Assembly (NCBI GenBank): GCA_018335615.1
Contig: JAGXRS010000001.1
Location: 1-7,830, forward strand
Direction of reading: 5' to 3'
Source of the DNA: Hydrogenophaga sp.
Lineage (GTDB): Bacteria > Pseudomonadota > Gammaproteobacteria > Burkholderiales > Burkholderiaceae_C
DNA length: 7,830 bases
The notes beneath the pieces were generated by a model that saw only the letters and a list, made by a program, of their open reading frames with translations, searched no databases and was not told the origin of the DNA. Positions 5,796 to 7,830 of this stretch are shown here, in pieces (position 1 is the first letter of the stretch; every line of letters starts with the position of its first letter). The translations under genes and the position numbers were made by a program.

Positions 5796-6732
5796 GTTCC
5801 TGCACGAACGCCGCGATTTCGATCAGTTGCTCGCGGTGGTCGCCGACGAACGCGGCCTCGACCCGATGCTGGTCGAGAAGGACTACTGGATCATGCACTG
5901 CCTCTGGGGGCTGCAGGCGCAGGGCTTCGCTTTCGAATTGAAAGGGGGCACTTCCCTGTCAAAGGGCTTTGGCATCATCCACCGCTTCTCCGAGGACATC
6001 GACATCCGTATCGAGCCACCCGAAGGGCTGGATGTGAAGATCGGTCGCAACCAGGACAAGCCGGCGCATGTCGCCTCACGACGGATGTATTACGGCACTT
6101 TGGCCGAGCGCATCCGCATCCCCGGTATCGATGAGGTGAGGCGCGACACCTTGTTCGATGATGACAAGATGCGCAGTGCGGGCATACGCCTGACCTACAC
6201 GCCGCGCGCCAGCGCCCTGGCCGGTGTCAAGGACGGTATCTTGCTGGAGCTCGGTTTCGACGACACCACCCCCAACAGAGCGGTGACCATCACCTCCTGG
6301 GCCCTGGAGAGGGCGTTGCAACGAGGGGCTGATGTGTTCGACAACCGCGCCATCAATGTCCTGTGTTATCTGCCCACGTACACCTTTGTCGAAAAGCTGC
6401 AGACCATCTCGACCAAGTACCGCCGACTCGATGAAACCCGAGCGTTCCCTGCCAACTTCTTGCGCCATTACTACGACGTGTACTGTTTGCTCGACGTCCC
6501 GGAGGTCCAGCACTTCATGCGTCAGCCGGCCTATCAGGAGCGCAAGGCCCAGCGTTTTCGCTCCGGGGATGTGCTGGTGATGACCCAGAACCCGGCCTTC
6601 ACGCTGGACAATGCAGGCCTGCGGACTCGATTTGCCGAGGAATTTCGCAAGACATCCGCGCTTTACTACCAGGGACAACCATCCTTCGAGCAGATCCTGG
6701 CCAGGATCCATCTTCACCTGTCGCTGATGTGA
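5788..6732 (+). CDS. abiEii: AbiEii-family nucleotidyltransferase toxin
   Basis: A 314-residue member of the DNA polymerase beta-like nucleotidyltransferase fold. The signature is complete: LVEKDYWIMHCLWGL (29-42), ELKGGTSLSKGF (50-61, motif I GGxSLxKG) and FSEDIDIRI (67-75), with Asp70 and Asp72 as metal ligands. Later come LLELGFDD (152-159, Glu154) and FVEKLQTISTKYRR (200-213, Lys203). RHYYDVYCLL (226-235) is typical of the C-terminal helical part. Known AbiEii proteins and relatives such as MenT add nucleotides to targets such as tRNA, stop growth and can abort phage infection. It starts at GTG 5788 inside the antitoxin gene, as in other abiE operons. All key residues are present, so an active toxin is expected. 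Its likely jobs are island maintenance and phage defence. Confidence 0.93.
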   Translation: MPEFLHERRDFDQLLAVVADERGLDPMLVEKDYWIMHCLWGLQAQGFAFELKGGTSLSKGFGIIHRFSEDIDIRIEPPEGLDVKIGRNQDKPAHVASRRMYYGTLAERIRIPGIDEVRRDTLFDDDKMRSAGIRLTYTPRASALAGVKDGILLELGFDDTTPNRAVTITSWALERALQRGADVFDNRAINVLCYLPTYTFVEKLQTISTKYRRLDETRAFPANFLRHYYDVYCLLDVPEVQHFMRQPAYQERKAQRFRSGDVLVMTQNPAFTLDNAGLRTRFAEEFRKTSALYYQGQPSFEQILARIHLHLSLM

Positions 6733-7141
6733 GGTGCGGTTGCCACGGTTCCGGGCACGCGTCGCAGCGAGCAAGCCTTGCGGCATTCTTGGCCTTCTTT
6801 TGCGTGGAGCCGTTGATGTCTGGGTCCCGGCGTGCCGCCGTCGGGCTCTGCGGGCTGCGCCCCGTGCCCCTGAGGGTCACGGCCATGCGGCTGCGATCCC
6901 TGACCCCTTCGGCCGTCCCCGGGTCCCCGGCCTGCGCGCTGCGCTTGCGTGTTTCACGCAGGCGTATGTGGTGGGGCTGGCTTGCTGTTCCCTTCATCCT
7001 GTCACACCGTTCTCGCCGTCAAGGTCTGCGCCCACTGCGTGTGCTGGCGGCCGTGCGGCCGTCTTCGAACCTGTGACCGCTGCGCTGCGGCGTGCCGTTT
7101 TCCGGTCCCGGGCAATCCCGCCCGATTCACCGGAGTGCGTC
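6733..7141 (+). other. 409-bp non-coding, probably structured stretch before radC
   Basis: All three plus frames stay open for long runs here, but their products are Arg/Ala/Pro-rich with no known domain and no SD-supported start, which indicates GC-driven open frames. The DNA is full of short repeats and hairpins: GGCCGTGCGGCCGT (about 7049-7062), GGGTCCC/CCCGGG blocks (about 6825 and 6915-6930) and the hairpin at 6941-6965. It may hold the radC promoter, a long leader RNA or a small RNA. No clear terminator separates it from the toxin gene, so read-through is possible. Confidence 0.5.
6941..6965. repeat. Tight hairpin in the radC leader
   Basis: GCGCTTGCGTG pairs with CACGCAGGCGT over 11 positions, two of them G-U if transcribed rightward, with a three-base TTT loop. 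No T-run follows, so it does not look like a terminator. It is the strongest single hairpin I see in this non-coding stretch. Confidence 0.55.
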
Positions 7142-7678
7142 ATGCAACACGATCTGTTTTCTTCGCTCGAGTCCTTTCAGGTTTTCTCTGCCGCGGCGGG
7201 GCCGCTGCTGGTGCGCGAGGCGGGCGGGCAGTACCGGCCGGCCGGTGCCAATGAGGTCCTGCACGCGGCGCAGCGGCTGCTGGCTTCGCAGGTGCGGGGC
7301 AGCGATGTGATGTCCTCACCCGCCGTGGTCAGGGACTTCCTGAAGGCACGGCTGGGTACTCTGCCGCACGAGGTGTTCGCGGTCGTGCACCTGGATTCGC
7401 AAAACCGGGTCATCGACTACGTCGAGATGTTCCGGGGCACGGTGAGCCAGACATCGGTCTACCCGCGCGAAGTGGTGCGCGATGCGCTGGTGCGCAACAG
7501 TTCTGCGCTGCTGCTGGTGCACAACCACCCTTCGGGGGTGGCCACACCGTCGCGGGCCGACGAGTGCCTGACGCAGACGCTGAAGGCTGCGGCAGCGCTG
7601 GTCGATGTGCGGGTGCTGGACCACTTCATCGTGGCGGGCGATTCGACCCGCTCAATGGCCGAGATGGGGCTGGTCTGA
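7142..7678 (+). CDS. radC: Short RadC-family JAMM/JAB-domain protein
   Basis: A 178-residue protein with the RadC MPN/JAMM domain. The putative zinc site is intact: HEVFAVVHLD (Glu77), VHNHPSG (His127, His129) and SRAD (Asp140), followed by the family ending DHFIVAGDSTRSMAEMGLV. The N-terminal helix-hairpin-helix region of chromosomal RadC (about 225 residues) is absent, as in short RadC proteins of mobile elements and prophages. The ATG at 7142 is chosen because CGGAG (7131-7135) sits 6 bases before it and family similarity starts soon after. The open frame reaches back to 6734, but that part has no protein character. The role is unsettled: the DNA-repair name is historical, and the E. coli radC phenotype was later traced to recG. 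It stands alone, closed by a terminator. Confidence 0.9.
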   Translation: MQHDLFSSLESFQVFSAAAGPLLVREAGGQYRPAGANEVLHAAQRLLASQVRGSDVMSSPAVVRDFLKARLGTLPHEVFAVVHLDSQNRVIDYVEMFRGTVSQTSVYPREVVRDALVRNSSALLLVHNHPSGVATPSRADECLTQTLKAAAALVDVRVLDHFIVAGDSTRSMAEMGLV

Positions 7679-7683
7679 GCCCT

Positions 7684-7715
7684 GGGGCCTGCGGGCCCCT
7701 TTTGACTTTTTCTTT
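7684..7715 (+). terminator. Intrinsic terminator after radC
   Basis: GGGGCC (7684-7689), the tetraloop TGCG and GGCCCC (7694-7699) form a perfect 6-bp GC stem. It is followed directly by TTTTGACTTTTTCTTT, a T-rich tail. It begins 5 bases after the radC stop. Confidence 0.88.
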
Positions 7716-7830
7716 CAAGTGCGCGCGGTGCGCGGGCGCGAAGAGTGGGTGTCCAGGCCGGCACAGCCGGCGCGCTGTGGACGCGGCCCGTTCCCGTGCC
7801 CGGGGATCGCGGGCTGGGTTTCCTTGACCG
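7716..7830. other. GC-rich intergenic end of window
   Basis: No gene or start with an SD is seen in these 115 bases. A perfect hairpin GCCGGC-ACA-GCCGGC occupies 7757-7771. The sequence may be the upstream region of the next island gene. Confidence 0.45.

Larger units (their letters stand above)
3498..7830. mobile_element. Integrated genomic island or ICE, left end (runs off window)
   Basis: The limits are inferred. The left edge is the truncated tRNA-Asn att site, which keeps the native tRNA terminator on its outer side. Inside follow a tyrosine recombinase, an AbiE toxin-antitoxin pair and a short RadC gene, all on the plus strand and all common cargo of integrative elements. No transfer, relaxase, replication or phage structural gene is seen in this part, so an ICE, a mobilisable island and a prophage remnant cannot be told apart. 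The other end is outside the window. Confidence 0.75.

Noticed and set aside
6734..7141. N-terminal extension of RadC from a start at 6734 (314 residues in total)
   Set aside because: The added 136 residues are Arg/Ala/Pro-rich with no domain, there is no SD at 6734, other frames are equally open, and a good SD precedes the ATG at 7142.

Overview
The window is GC-rich DNA that reads like a betaproteobacterium, most likely Burkholderiales and perhaps Comamonadaceae. This rests on codon use, on the bases of a tRNA-Asn fragment, and on a CoA-transferase paired with an orphan periplasmic binding protein, a common arrangement in that group. The taxonomic call is inference. No rRNA, complete tRNA, CRISPR array or insertion sequence is visible.

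Left part (1-2609), a catabolic-looking unit. A CaiB/BaiF-type CoA-transferase (48-1274, minus) and a TRAP-type (DctP) periplasmic solute-binding protein (1578-2609, plus) are divergently transcribed from a 303-bp spacer. The spacer holds two near-identical 20-bp palindromes with arms TCAACCAA and TTGGTTGA and a 4-bp centre. One sits just upstream of each gene and they are 202 bp apart. They look like operators for one shared repressor that is not encoded here. The simplest reading is co-regulated uptake and CoA activation of an organic acid. No TRAP membrane subunits (DctQ/DctM) are present in the window. A further minus-strand gene may begin at position 39.

Middle (2610-3457). After a hairpin at the end of the TRAP gene comes about 800 bp without a convincing intact gene. 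It contains short protein-like open frames that look like remnants and a GCAGCCC heptanucleotide tandem repeat.

Junction (3458-3696). A strong minus-strand intrinsic terminator is followed by the last 47 bases of a tRNA-Asn gene (anticodon loop to CCA). The 5' half of the tRNA is missing. This is the signature of an attachment site left by integration into tRNA-Asn. The terminator and everything to its left is probably host DNA downstream of the original tRNA, and the inserted element starts to its right. A tandem 11-bp repeat lies between the att site and the integrase gene.

Right part (3697-7830), the integrated element. It carries a tyrosine recombinase, an AbiEi/AbiEii type IV toxin-antitoxin pair with an 8-base overlap, a 409-bp non-coding and probably structured stretch, and a short RadC/JAMM-domain gene ending at a clear terminator. 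The element runs off the right edge. Integrase, toxin-antitoxin and RadC together suit the end of a genomic island or integrative element that secures its own inheritance and may resist phage.
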